From IMG/VR virus record IMGVR_UViG_3300034374_010596, positions 1-29,837 of that record: 29,837 nt of DNA. One strand, given 5' to 3'. A program made the position numbers and the translations under genes. Source of the DNA: a virus. Below the pieces are notes generated by a model. It ran no database searches. It was not told the DNA's origin and was given only the letters and a program-made list of their open reading frames with translations. Within the stretch, counting starts at the first letter, position 1. Each line of letters opens with the position of its first letter. Below, in pieces: positions 18,732 to 26,262 of this stretch.

Positions 18732-20327
18732 ATGGCTAACGGCCAAGACACTGACAGGGGCCCCCAGGGCGGACCGTACAAGAGGAAGCAGGTCGGCACG
18801 AGCACGACCAAGAAGAAGGACGACGTCTCCACGACGTCGATGGCCTACGAGGCCATGCTGCCCAAGTGGCGTCTCATCGAGGCGCTACTCGGGGGCACTC
18901 GTGCCATGCGAGCGGCCTCCGACGAGTACCTGCCGAAGCACGAGTACGAGGGCAAGCAGACCTACGAGGAGCGACGTGATCGGGCGACGCTGCTCAACTA
19001 CACCCGCTTCACGTTGAACACGCTAACGGGCAAGGCGTTTCGAGAGCCGCCTCAGCTCTCAGAGGACGCGGCAGAGGAGCTCAAGAACTTCGTCGAGGAC
19101 GTCGACGGCAGCGGCACCGGCCTAGCCGTGTTCGCACGTCGGTGGTTCAAGGCGGGACTGGCCAAGGCCATGTGTCACGTGCTGGTAGACTTCAGTCGTC
19201 CGGAGGAGACGGACGAGGATCGTCCGCGCACCAAGCAGGACGACGAGCGTGAGGGCGTACGTCCCTTCTGGATGCTAGTCGCCCCCGAGAACCTGATATT
19301 CGCTCACGCGGACCTCATCGATGGTCGCGAGGTGTATACGCACGTCCGCATCAGGGAGACGGCCGTTGAGATGGACGGTTACGCCGAGGTCGTCAGGGAA
19401 CGCATCCGCGTCATCGAGCCCGGCCGCTTCGAGCTCTTCGAGATGGAGGAGACCAAGAAGGGCCAGAGGCCCAAGTGGGTGAAGATCGACGATGGAGAGA
19501 CCGGAGTGGACTTCGTGCCGCTCGTCACCTTCTACACGGACCGCGAGGACACCTGCGAGGGCACCCCGCCGCTCGAAGACCTCGCCCACCTCAACGTCTC
19601 TCACTTCCAGTCCACCTCAGACCAGCGGGCCATTTTGACGGTGTCTCGCTTTGCCATGCTCGCGGTAGCGGGCGCCCCGGCGACGGACGAGGAGACGGAC
19701 GAGCCACTGGTCGTTGGACCCAAGCGGTGGCTCTCTACCCCCGACGCCCAGGGCAAGTTCTACTACGTCGAGCCTCAAGGCTCAGGCATAGAGCAGGGCT
19801 GGAAGGACCTGTCCGAGCTCGAGGAACAGATGAGCATGTATGGCGCGGAGTTCCTGAAGAAACGGCCGGGCTCAGTGACTGCGACTGGACGAGCGATCGA
19901 CAGCTCGGAGGCCATCAGCCCGCTGCAAGCGATGGGCGTGGACTTCAAGGACGCACTCGAGCTAGCGTTGAGCTACACGCTCGCCTGGCTGGGGCGCAAC
20001 GACGCGGGGGCCGACAACTACGCCGTGACCTTCGAGGTAGACGTTGACGTCGACGCCTCGGACGGCAAGGAGCTCGACACCCTCGACAAGGCGCGCACTC
20101 GCCGGGACATCAGCCGCGAGACGTATCTGAAGGAGCTCAAGCGCCGAGGCGTCCTGGACGACGACTTCGACGCGGACGACGACAAGGACGCCCTGTCTGA
20201 CGAGACCGACGACATGGGGCTGTTCGGCGGCGAGACGCCTCCGGACGATGATGGCGACGAGACGAACGACGACCCGCCAGTGGACCCCAAGGGGCAGGGC
20301 AAGGTCAAGGAGCCTGAGGTCGTATAG
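18732..20327 (+). CDS. Portal protein (DUF4055 family)
   Basis: 531 residues. The start follows AAGGAGG. EAMLPKWRLIEALLGGTRAM, DEYLPKHEYEGKQTYEERRD and NYTRFTLNTLTGKAFREPP (about 38-105) are typical of DUF4055 portal proteins. VAPENLIFAH, FVPLVTFYTD and NVSHFQSTSDQRAI follow in order. Twelve copies form the ring through which DNA enters and to which the neck attaches. Residues about 470-531 are extremely acidic and Pro-rich with a Lys-rich end, probably disordered. Order terL-portal-MuF-scaffold-capsid supports the call. Confidence 0.88.
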   Translation: MANGQDTDRGPQGGPYKRKQVGTSTTKKKDDVSTTSMAYEAMLPKWRLIEALLGGTRAMRAASDEYLPKHEYEGKQTYEERRDRATLLNYTRFTLNTLTGKAFREPPQLSEDAAEELKNFVEDVDGSGTGLAVFARRWFKAGLAKAMCHVLVDFSRPEETDEDRPRTKQDDEREGVRPFWMLVAPENLIFAHADLIDGREVYTHVRIRETAVEMDGYAEVVRERIRVIEPGRFELFEMEETKKGQRPKWVKIDDGETGVDFVPLVTFYTDREDTCEGTPPLEDLAHLNVSHFQSTSDQRAILTVSRFAMLAVAGAPATDEETDEPLVVGPKRWLSTPDAQGKFYYVEPQGSGIEQGWKDLSELEEQMSMYGAEFLKKRPGSVTATGRAIDSSEAISPLQAMGVDFKDALELALSYTLAWLGRNDAGADNYAVTFEVDVDVDASDGKELDTLDKARTRRDISRETYLKELKRRGVLDDDFDADDDKDALSDETDDMGLFGGETPPDDDGDETNDDPPVDPKGQGKVKEPEVV

Positions 20328-20350
20328 GAATAAACGCGGGGAATTAGACA

Positions 20351-21523
20351 GTGCCTACAGCGAACGAAGAGCTATTCGACGACGTCATCCGTCATCAGAT
20401 CGGTCTGCGACGCTTCACGTCTCGTGAGATACGCGAGATACTGAAGCTACTCAAGCAGGCTGACGACGACCTGCTCGACCTCATTCAGCGACGCCTACGC
20501 GTGTTGTCTGACGGACCGATACCCGAGACCGGCAGTCGCACGCTCGAACGGCTCGAAGCCCTCCTCAAGGAGGTTCGAGAGCTCCGTAAAAAGGCCATGG
20601 CCGAGTTAGCAACCAAGGTCGCGCAGGACATGCGAGACATGTCCGTAGCCGAGGGCGCCCTAGAGGCCGCCGTGCTAACCCAAGCGATACCCATATCCAT
20701 CGAGCTCGCTCGCATCCCGGCCTCGACGCTGAGGGCCTTAGTGAACGCCCGACCGTTCCAGGGGCGTTTCCTGCGTGACTGGTTCCTAGGCTTGGAGCAA
20801 CGAGACCGTCGCGCCGTAGAGACCGCCATCCGTCTAGGCGTTATAGAGGGAGAGACGACCGACCAGATAGTCCGCAGGGTGCGAGGCACCCGGGCGAACG
20901 GCTTCAAGGACGGCGCGCTGTCCATCACCCGACGCAACGCGGAGGCGATCACGCGCACGGCCGTCACCCACTACTCTAACGCGGCTCGCAACGAGGTATG
21001 GAAGGCGAACTCAGACGTCATTGAGGGCCTCCGCTGGACGGCTACGCTGGACGGTCGAACTTCGGCAGTCTGCCGGGGTAGAGACGGCCGCGTCTTTCCT
21101 GTCGATAGAGGCCCGAGGCCTCCCGCTCACGTGAACTGCCGCTCCGTCATGGTTCCCATCCTAGACGGCGTAGGGGTGCTAGGAAAACGACCCACCGTGG
21201 TCGACACGCGTACCCGCGCCAGGCGTGAGGTGGACTTCCGGGCGGAGGCTCGTAAGAGGGGTGTACCGATACAACAAGTCCGCCGTGAGTGGGCTGACAG
21301 CGTCATAGGCAGGGTGCCAGCCGAGACGACATACGAGCAGTTCCTGAGACGTCAGTCCAAGGGCTTTCAGGACGACGTGCTCGGTGATAAGAAGGGAACA
21401 CTGTTCAGGAAGGGAGAGCTACCGCTCGATCGCTTCGTGGACGGATCGGGCCGTGAGTTCGGCCTGGACGAACTCAGGAGACGAGAGCCTGCGGCTTGGG
21501 CCAGGGCGTTCGGCGACGAGTAG
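20351..21523 (+). CDS. MuF-like minor head protein
   Basis: 390 residues from a GTG start. The N-terminal part (about 1-180) is helical. ITRTAVTHYSNAARNEVWKA and then GLRWTATLDGRTSAVCRGRD, then PPAHVNCRSVMVPI (about 200-275) is the SPP1 gp7/Mu gpF head morphogenesis domain, with the conserved Cys and His residues. The C-terminal 110 residues are Arg-rich and unassigned. Such proteins sit at the portal inside the capsid, and some are injected. A half copy of the ACGCGGG element lies between the portal stop and this start. Confidence 0.88.
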   Translation: MPTANEELFDDVIRHQIGLRRFTSREIREILKLLKQADDDLLDLIQRRLRVLSDGPIPETGSRTLERLEALLKEVRELRKKAMAELATKVAQDMRDMSVAEGALEAAVLTQAIPISIELARIPASTLRALVNARPFQGRFLRDWFLGLEQRDRRAVETAIRLGVIEGETTDQIVRRVRGTRANGFKDGALSITRRNAEAITRTAVTHYSNAARNEVWKANSDVIEGLRWTATLDGRTSAVCRGRDGRVFPVDRGPRPPAHVNCRSVMVPILDGVGVLGKRPTVVDTRTRARREVDFRAEARKRGVPIQQVRREWADSVIGRVPAETTYEQFLRRQSKGFQDDVLGDKKGTLFRKGELPLDRFVDGSGREFGLDELRRREPAAWARAFGDE

Positions 21524-21556
21524 AGACAGAGGAATAGACAGAGTGGCTCTAACGGC

Positions 21557-21585
21557 GGGGTGATCCCCCGGCGGAAGGGTGATCC
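21557..21585 (+). promoter_or_regulatory. Element shared with the capsid leader (GGAAGGGTGATCC)
   Basis: GGGTGATCC occurs at 21558-21566 and 21577-21585, 19 bases apart. The second is part of CCCCCGGCGGAAGGGTGATCC (in two pieces: CCCCCGG then CGGAAGGGTGATCC), which recurs with a 2-base deletion at 22542-22560 before the capsid gene. It lies 31 bases before the scaffold start. It may be a late control site or an RNA structure (CGGGG/CCCCG folds around TGATC). Confidence 0.5.
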
Positions 21586-21616
21586 TGAAGCAAACAGTCA
21601 CTAAGGAGACTTTCAA

Positions 21617-22402
21617 ATGGAGTTCGACTTCACAACCAACCAGTCCGTAGAGGACATCAACGCGGTCCCGGAACAGTTCCGGGGGGCCTACGTCGCAAGC
21701 GACGACGGGGTATACAGCATCAGCGACACGGCGAAGGGCCTGGTCGAAGCCGTCACAGGGCTTAACCGTTCCCTAGCTGCTTCCCGCAAGGAGGCTAAGA
21801 CGCTCAAGGGGCAAGTCATCACGCCCGAGAGCGTCATCGGCCAGATTGGCGAGTTCGACAGTGTCGACGCCGTCAAGGAGCACATCGCCGGTCTGCAGAC
21901 CCAGCTCGAGGAGGCCGCCGCCAACGGCAACAAGGTCAACCTCGACAAGATGAAGGCTGACATGGAGAAGGCCTTCGCGGGTCGTGAGCAGGAGTACAAG
22001 GACCGCGACGCCAAGAAGGACGCGGCACTGACACGCTACATGGTGCAAGCAGCCGCAACGTCAGCTCTGGCAAACGCGAAGGGCAGCACTGAGCTGTTGC
22101 TCCCGCACGTCATGGGCAAGGCCCGGGTGGTCGAGGACGGCGACGACTACGTCGTGCGGGTGCTCGACGACGCAGGTGACTATCGTGGCGATGGCAAAGG
22201 TGGCTTCATGACGATCGCGGACCTCGTCAAAGAGATGAAGGCCTCTCAGACCTTCTCCGCAGCGTTCGAGAGCGAGGCGCCTCCCGGAACCGGCGCGAAG
22301 CCCGGTCAGTCACAGCGTGCCAAGCCCGCACGCAGTCAGGATGGCGACCTGAGCGCTCGCGATCGTATCAAGAAGGGACTTGCAGCACGTCGCGCCAAGT
22401 AA
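21617..22402 (+). CDS. Capsid scaffold protein
   Basis: 261 residues. It is highly charged and mostly helical, starting EFDFTTNQSVEDINAVPEQF and RGAYVASDDGVYSISDTAKG, then coiled-coil-like LNRSLAASRKEAKTLKGQ, ADMEKAFAGREQEYKDRDAK. The C-terminal 40 residues are Gly/Pro/Lys/Arg-rich (RAKPARSQ, ending KKGLAARRAK), the usual capsid-binding tail of scaffolds. Position between MuF and major capsid genes is the usual one. AAGGAG precedes the start. No protease motif was seen, so scaffold removal would rely on exit or another protease. Confidence 0.82.
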   Translation: MEFDFTTNQSVEDINAVPEQFRGAYVASDDGVYSISDTAKGLVEAVTGLNRSLAASRKEAKTLKGQVITPESVIGQIGEFDSVDAVKEHIAGLQTQLEEAAANGNKVNLDKMKADMEKAFAGREQEYKDRDAKKDAALTRYMVQAAATSALANAKGSTELLLPHVMGKARVVEDGDDYVVRVLDDAGDYRGDGKGGFMTIADLVKEMKASQTFSAAFESEAPPGTGAKPGQSQRAKPARSQDGDLSARDRIKKGLAARRAK

Positions 22403-22626
22403 CTGCTGGTACCGCAACGCGGGGACCCGCGTCATATATAGCAAGCATAGGGGCGACGAGAGATCGTCGCCCCTGAGAACCTCGGTCGGCCCCAAGCACG
22501 ACCTCGGCCCTCCTCGAAGCGTGACGCTGATAGAGGCCGGACCCCCGGGAAGGGTGATCCGACCCATGTAGAAAGTCAGGGGCATTACGCCGATCAACAG
22601 CCTTAACCCTGAGGAGGGACACGAAA
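22403..22626 (+). other. Structured 224-base leader before the major capsid gene
   Basis: No gene is supported here. It holds an ACGCGG-GGAC-CCGCGT hairpin (22417-22432), a perfect 11-bp stem with a GAGA tetraloop (22449-22459 with 22464-22474), the GGAAGGGTGATCC element (22548-22560), and finally GAGGAGG before the capsid ATG. The tetraloop hairpin has no T tract after it, so it is more likely an mRNA-stabilising or processing structure than a terminator. A small RNA from this region is possible. Confidence 0.6.
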
Positions 22627-23544
22627 ATGGCATCAGTTACCCTGGCAGAAAGTGCCAAGCTCGCGCAAGACGACCTCGTCGTCGGCGTGATCGAAAACAT
22701 CATCACAGTGAACCAAATGTTCGAGATGGTTCCCTTCGACGGCATCGACGGCAACTCCCTCGCATACAACCGTGAGAACGTGCTCGGCGACGTCGAGACC
22801 CTCGGCGTAGGGGGTACGATCACGGCAAAGAACGCTGCGACCTTCACCAAGGTGAACGCTGACCTCACGACCATCATCGGCGACGCTGAAGTCAACGGTT
22901 TGATCCAGGCTACCCGCTCTACCGAGACGGACCAGGAAGAGACCCAGATCGAGAGCAAGGCGAAGTCCGCAGGCCGGAAGTTCCAGTCCATGCTCATCAC
23001 AGGCACCGGTTCAGGCAACGAGTTCGACGGTCTCATCAACCTCACACCCGCCGGCCAGATGGTCGACACCGGGGCGAACGGTCAGGCCCTTTCCTTCGAA
23101 GTCATGGACGAGATGCTTGACAACGTCATCGACAAGGACGGCGAAGTCGACTACATGGTCATGCCTTCTCGCACGATCCGTTCCTACAAGGCGCTGCTTC
23201 GCACGCTCGGTGGCACGGGTGCAGAGGACATGTACGAGCTTCCGAGCGGCAAGCGCATCATCGCTTACTCCGGTGTGCCGATCTTCCGCAACGACTACAT
23301 TCCTACGGACCAGACGAAGGGTACGGGCTCCGGCCAAACTACCATCTTCGCGGGTACCCTGGATGACGGCTCTCGCAGCTACGGCTTCGCGGGCCTGACT
23401 GCTCGCAACGAGGCCGGTATCGTCATCGAGGACGTCGGTGTTCATCAGTCCAAAGACGAGACCATCACCCGCGTCAAGTGGTACTGCGGTCTCGCGCTGT
23501 TCTCCGAGCTCGGCATCTCTGCCGCGGACGGCATCACAAACTAA
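22627..23544 (+). CDS. Major capsid protein (HK97 fold, gp13-like)
   Basis: 305 residues. ASVTLAESAKLAQDDLVVGV, IENIITVNQMFEMVPFDGID and NAATFTKVNADLTTIIGDAE follow the pattern of phage major capsid proteins of the gp13-like HK97-fold group. Later come MDEMLDNVIDKDGEVDYMVM (spine helix region) and the P-domain-like stretch IFAGTLDDGSRSYGFAGLTA. It builds the icosahedral shell. Its codons are strongly biased: no AUA isoleucine and no AGG arginine, unlike most neighbours, as expected for the most expressed protein. It is flanked by hairpins on both sides, and GAGGAGGGACACGAAA precedes the ATG. Confidence 0.9.
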   Translation: MASVTLAESAKLAQDDLVVGVIENIITVNQMFEMVPFDGIDGNSLAYNRENVLGDVETLGVGGTITAKNAATFTKVNADLTTIIGDAEVNGLIQATRSTETDQEETQIESKAKSAGRKFQSMLITGTGSGNEFDGLINLTPAGQMVDTGANGQALSFEVMDEMLDNVIDKDGEVDYMVMPSRTIRSYKALLRTLGGTGAEDMYELPSGKRIIAYSGVPIFRNDYIPTDQTKGTGSGQTTIFAGTLDDGSRSYGFAGLTARNEAGIVIEDVGVHQSKDETITRVKWYCGLALFSELGISAADGITN

Positions 23545-23584
23545 CGGCTTTCCCCTGGGGCTTCAAGCCTCAACTCGCCGCGCC

Positions 23585-23610
23585 GGGGGCCCATCGAGAG
23601 GTGGGTCCCC
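23585..23610 (+). terminator. GAGA-tetraloop hairpin after the capsid gene
   Basis: Positions 23585-23595 pair with 23600-23610 over 11 bases (two G-U wobbles) around GAGA, as in the hairpin at 22449-22474. It is followed by GTTGTCGTTT, a poor T tract, so partial termination or 3'-end protection is likely. The rest of the 162-base gap 23545-23706 holds further GC-rich stems but no gene. Confidence 0.5.
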
Positions 23611-23706
23611 GTTGTCGTTTCTGGAGCGAGGGCTCTCTTGCAGGGCGGGCCGTGACAATTTCGTAGTACCGGCGCGGCCGGGACATCAAACCAAACGGAG
23701 ACATCC

Positions 23707-24219
23707 ATGGCACATACAGTCACAAAGTTTCACCTGGTCGGGCCGTACGCCGGCAAGACCGTAACCCTTGGCGCCAAGAAGAAGGAAATGGGGCGTCAGT
23801 TCGAGTTCGTCGACGGCGTGTACACCTTCAGCGGCTCCGACAAGGAAGCGTTGAGCATCGGGAACTACCTGAAGCGCTGCTACCAGGCCTATCCTGAAGG
23901 GCCGCTGCTTGAGGCCGCAAAGAAGGCCGCAGCAGGCGACGAGCCCGCAGCACCGGCAAAACAAAAGCACACGCAGAAGCCCGTTGAACCGACGCTTCCT
24001 GCGGACCCTGACCCCCTGGCTGACGACAACGACAAGCCCGAGACGGTCGCCGAGGCCTTGAACATGCTCGACCCTGAGGACGACAGTCACTGGACTTCCC
24101 GCAAGCTGCCTCAGGTCGACGAGGTCGAGAAGCTGATGGGTCGTTCTGTCACCCGCGCTGAGATCGAAGAGGCTGCGCCTGACTTCGACCGAGATGCCGC
24201 CAAGGCCGCAAAGGAGTAA
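23707..24219 (+). CDS. Hypothetical structural-cluster protein
   Basis: 170 residues. N-terminal strands (VTKFHLVGPYAGKTVTLGAK, FEFVDGVYTFSGSD) form a small domain to about residue 70. A Pro/Ala/Lys linker (about 75-105) follows, and then a helical C-terminal unit, SHWTSRKLPQVDEVEKLMGR then SVTRAEIEEAAPDF, that looks like a small binding motif. It may be a head decoration or linker protein; this is inferred from its place after the capsid gene. GGAG lies before ATG 23707. No homolog recognised with certainty. Confidence 0.65.
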   Translation: MAHTVTKFHLVGPYAGKTVTLGAKKKEMGRQFEFVDGVYTFSGSDKEALSIGNYLKRCYQAYPEGPLLEAAKKAAAGDEPAAPAKQKHTQKPVEPTLPADPDPLADDNDKPETVAEALNMLDPEDDSHWTSRKLPQVDEVEKLMGRSVTRAEIEEAAPDFDRDAAKAAKE

Positions 24220-24223
24220 ACGA

Positions 24224-24469
24224 ATGGGCCGCATGTCCTCAGCCGATATGCTCAAGGGCCGCCGCGGAAGCGGCGGCCCGAAGCCCGGCGGAAACGCCGG
24301 CGGAGCGAGGCAACCTACGGCTAAGAAGGTTGCAGTGACGATCCCTAAGGGCGGTCGCGCACACGTCGAGAAGGCCAGCAACGGCATCGCCGTCACGGTC
24401 AGCGACAAGAACTACAACACGACCCAAAAGGTGGTCGCCACAGACCCCAGCAAGGTATCATTCGAATAG
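24224..24469 (+). CDS. Small basic Gly-rich head-region protein
   Basis: 81 residues from ATG 24224 after AAGGAG. The first 35 residues are Gly/Lys/Arg/Pro-rich and flexible (KGRRGSGGPKPGGNAGGARQ); the rest is a small beta domain (AKKVAVTIPKGGRAHVEKAS, NYNTTQKVVATD). The codons of the flexible part form two GNRA-loop hairpins (24256-24279 and 24285-24300). It might be a head decoration or connector accessory. No family recognised. Confidence 0.65.
   Translation: MGRMSSADMLKGRRGSGGPKPGGNAGGARQPTAKKVAVTIPKGGRAHVEKASNGIAVTVSDKNYNTTQKVVATDPSKVSFE
24256..24300 (+). other. Two GNRA-tetraloop hairpins inside a coding start
   Basis: GGGCCGCCGC and GCGGCGGCCC (24256-24265, 24270-24279) enclose GGAA; CCGGCG and CGCCGG (24285-24290, 24295-24300) enclose GAAA. 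Both stems are perfect. They lie 30-75 bases after the ATG at 24224 and could slow ribosomes or block degradation from upstream. Confidence 0.55.
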
Positions 24470-24478
24470 GAGACGGCC

Positions 24479-25009
24479 ATGGCTTTCGTCGTACAGCAAG
24501 ATACCCCCGTAGCTTCGGCGAACTCTTACGTGGCCGTGGCCGACTTCAAGGCCTATCACGCGGATAGGGGAAACACATTCACGGCGGAAGACACCGCCAT
24601 CGAGCAAGCCCTCGTAAAGGCTACCGACTACCTAGACACACGCTTCCGCTTCGTCGGCTGTCGGGACACCAAGGACCAGACAACGGAGTGGCCGCGGGAC
24701 CACGCCTACGACGATCGAGGCGACAACGTCGAGGGAGTGCCGCAGGCCGTCAAGGACGCGACGTGTGAGTACGCCCTCCGGGCCATCTCAGCCGACCTGC
24801 TGTCAGACCCCACGCGCGATGCAACCGGTCGAGCGATCAAGTCGAAGTCCGAGAGCGTCGGGCCGATCAAGGAGAGCGTGGAGTACGCCTACGACGGTCA
24901 GGTGTTCCAGCTCCCCGAGTATCCCAGTGCGGACAGGCTGTTGTTTGCCCGCAAGCTAGTCCTTCGTAGGTCTGCCGGCATCGGCGGGGGCATCGTGGGG
25001 AGAGGCTGA
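24479..25009 (+). CDS. Head-tail adaptor, DnaT-like fold
   Basis: 176 residues. ANSYVAVADFKAYHADRGNT, then AIEQALVKATDYLDTRFRFV and TTEWPRDHAY, then VPQAVKDATCEYALRAISAD match the putative DnaT-like/gp6-type connector family found just after capsid genes. It should form the first ring below the portal. GGAGACGGCC lies before the ATG, and its stop overlaps the next start (TGATGA). The last residues (GIGGGIVGRG) are Gly-rich. Assigned by sequence pattern and place. Confidence 0.82.
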   Translation: MAFVVQQDTPVASANSYVAVADFKAYHADRGNTFTAEDTAIEQALVKATDYLDTRFRFVGCRDTKDQTTEWPRDHAYDDRGDNVEGVPQAVKDATCEYALRAISADLLSDPTRDATGRAIKSKSESVGPIKESVEYAYDGQVFQLPEYPSADRLLFARKLVLRRSAGIGGGIVGRG

Positions 25010-25422
25010 TGACGACACAGTACGCAAGCTCTCGCGCCCTAGCCCAGAGGCTGATCAAGAACCGGGGGCGTAACGCAACCATACAACGCAAGTCCGACGG
25101 GACGCCCCCGGACCCTTCCAAGCCCTGGAAGCCGGGGTCAACTCGTTACAGGAACGTCGTGCAACTCAAGCCGATGGTCTTCCTGGAGTATCGCGTATCA
25201 GAGAACAACACTCTCAACTCCTTCGCCCTCGCGGCAACGGTCGGTAAGGCCCTGGTGCCGGAAGCCAAGCAGCTCGCGTACGTCGCAGCCGCAGACCTGA
25301 CCGAGCGACCGAAGGTCGGGGACGTGGTTGTAGACGGACTGTCCAATCACGAGGTGCTCGAGGTAGAGATACTTGCACCAGGCGAAGAGGACGTCCTCTA
25401 CGTCCTGTACTTGAAAGAATAA
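25009..25422 (+). CDS. Head closure (stopper) protein
   Basis: 137 residues. LIKNRGRNATIQRKSDGTPP followed by DPSKPWKPGSTRY and a beta-rich rest (KALVPEAKQLAYVAAADLTE, PKVGDVVVDGLS) fits small head-closure proteins that follow the adaptor in the gene order of siphoviruses and seal the filled head. Its start overlaps the upstream stop. An HNH endonuclease gene begins three bases after its stop, splitting this neck cluster. Confidence 0.75.
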   Translation: MTTQYASSRALAQRLIKNRGRNATIQRKSDGTPPDPSKPWKPGSTRYRNVVQLKPMVFLEYRVSENNTLNSFALAATVGKALVPEAKQLAYVAAADLTERPKVGDVVVDGLSNHEVLEVEILAPGEEDVLYVLYLKE

Positions 25423-25425
25423 GGG

Positions 25426-25785
25426 ATGACGACCGAAAGACATAACAGGTACGAAGACCAGGTGAGATGGCGGAAGAACAACCCTATCAAGCACATGGTC
25501 ATTCGTGCTCGTTGTCGAGCGAGAGACAAGGGTATCGAGTTCTCAATCACACACGAAGACGTCGAGAAGCTCACGCATTGTCCTGTGTTTGGAACCGAAC
25601 TAAACTACGAGCCTCAACCGTCTGCGTTTAGCCACAACGCCGCATCGCTCGACAGGATAGACAACAGCAAGGGATACGTTCCAGGCAACGTGACGATCAT
25701 GAGCCTACGGGCAAACACGCTTAAGCGTGACGCGTCAGTAGAGGAGATAGAGAAGCTTCTCGAATGGATGAGGAGACAGGGCTAA
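25426..25785 (+). CDS. HNH homing-type endonuclease
   Basis: 119 residues. HCPVFGTELNYEPQ (about 46-59), HNAASLDRIDNSKGYVPGNV (about 65-84) and the following SLRANTLKRDAS segment match small free-standing HNH endonucleases of phages, whose D-R-I-D-x-x-K-G-Y-x-x-G-N-V core lies in the beta-beta-alpha-metal site. It is noticeably more AT-rich than its neighbours. It sits precisely between two neck genes (head closure and tail terminator) with tight junctions (3-base gap; TAATG overlap), the signature of intronless homing. It likely cuts related phages lacking it and spreads by repair. Confidence 0.85.
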   Translation: MTTERHNRYEDQVRWRKNNPIKHMVIRARCRARDKGIEFSITHEDVEKLTHCPVFGTELNYEPQPSAFSHNAASLDRIDNSKGYVPGNVTIMSLRANTLKRDASVEEIEKLLEWMRRQG

Positions 25786-26240
25786 TGGCAAGCTTAGACT
25801 TCGAGACGGCTACCGACATCGTGCTCGGTAAGTTCAAGGAAGAGTGGGACCGTCGGGCGGAAGAGGCCACGGCCGGATACGTACCCGAGGTCGAGTGGCC
25901 CAACGTGCGAATAGAGAAGCCCAAGAGCGAGACTTCCAAGGATCGCGCATGGGCACGCATAACCACCCGCCATACTTCAGGCTCACAGAGATCGCTAGGG
26001 GAGGAAGACTGCAGACGCTTCGAGCGGCGCGGCCTGGTCAGCGTGCAGGTATTCGCCCCCGTTGGCCAACGCGGGCTCACCCTTGCTCACCGTTTGGGTA
26101 CAGTGGCTCAAGATGCGTTTGAGGGCGAGCAGTCCGAAGGCGTATGGTTTAGGGACGCCGTCCTCCGAGAGGTAGGTCCCGACGCTCACTGGTACCAAGT
26201 GAACGTGACGGCTGAGTTCGTGTATGACGTCGTCAAGTGA
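25785..26240 (+). CDS. Tail terminator/tail completion protein
   Basis: 151 residues from the ATG at 25785, which overlaps the HNH stop and has AGGAGACAGGGCTA before it. FETATDIVLGKFKEEWDRRA, RAWARITTRHTSG and RRGLVSVQVFAPVGQRGLTL then VTAEFVYDVV follow the pattern of DUF4128-type tail terminator proteins. They cap the tail tube and join it to the neck. It lies directly before the tail tube gene, the usual order. Confidence 0.75.
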   Translation: MASLDFETATDIVLGKFKEEWDRRAEEATAGYVPEVEWPNVRIEKPKSETSKDRAWARITTRHTSGSQRSLGEEDCRRFERRGLVSVQVFAPVGQRGLTLAHRLGTVAQDAFEGEQSEGVWFRDAVLREVGPDAHWYQVNVTAEFVYDVVK

Positions 26241-26262
26241 CACCCCTTAAGGAGGATGCAAT

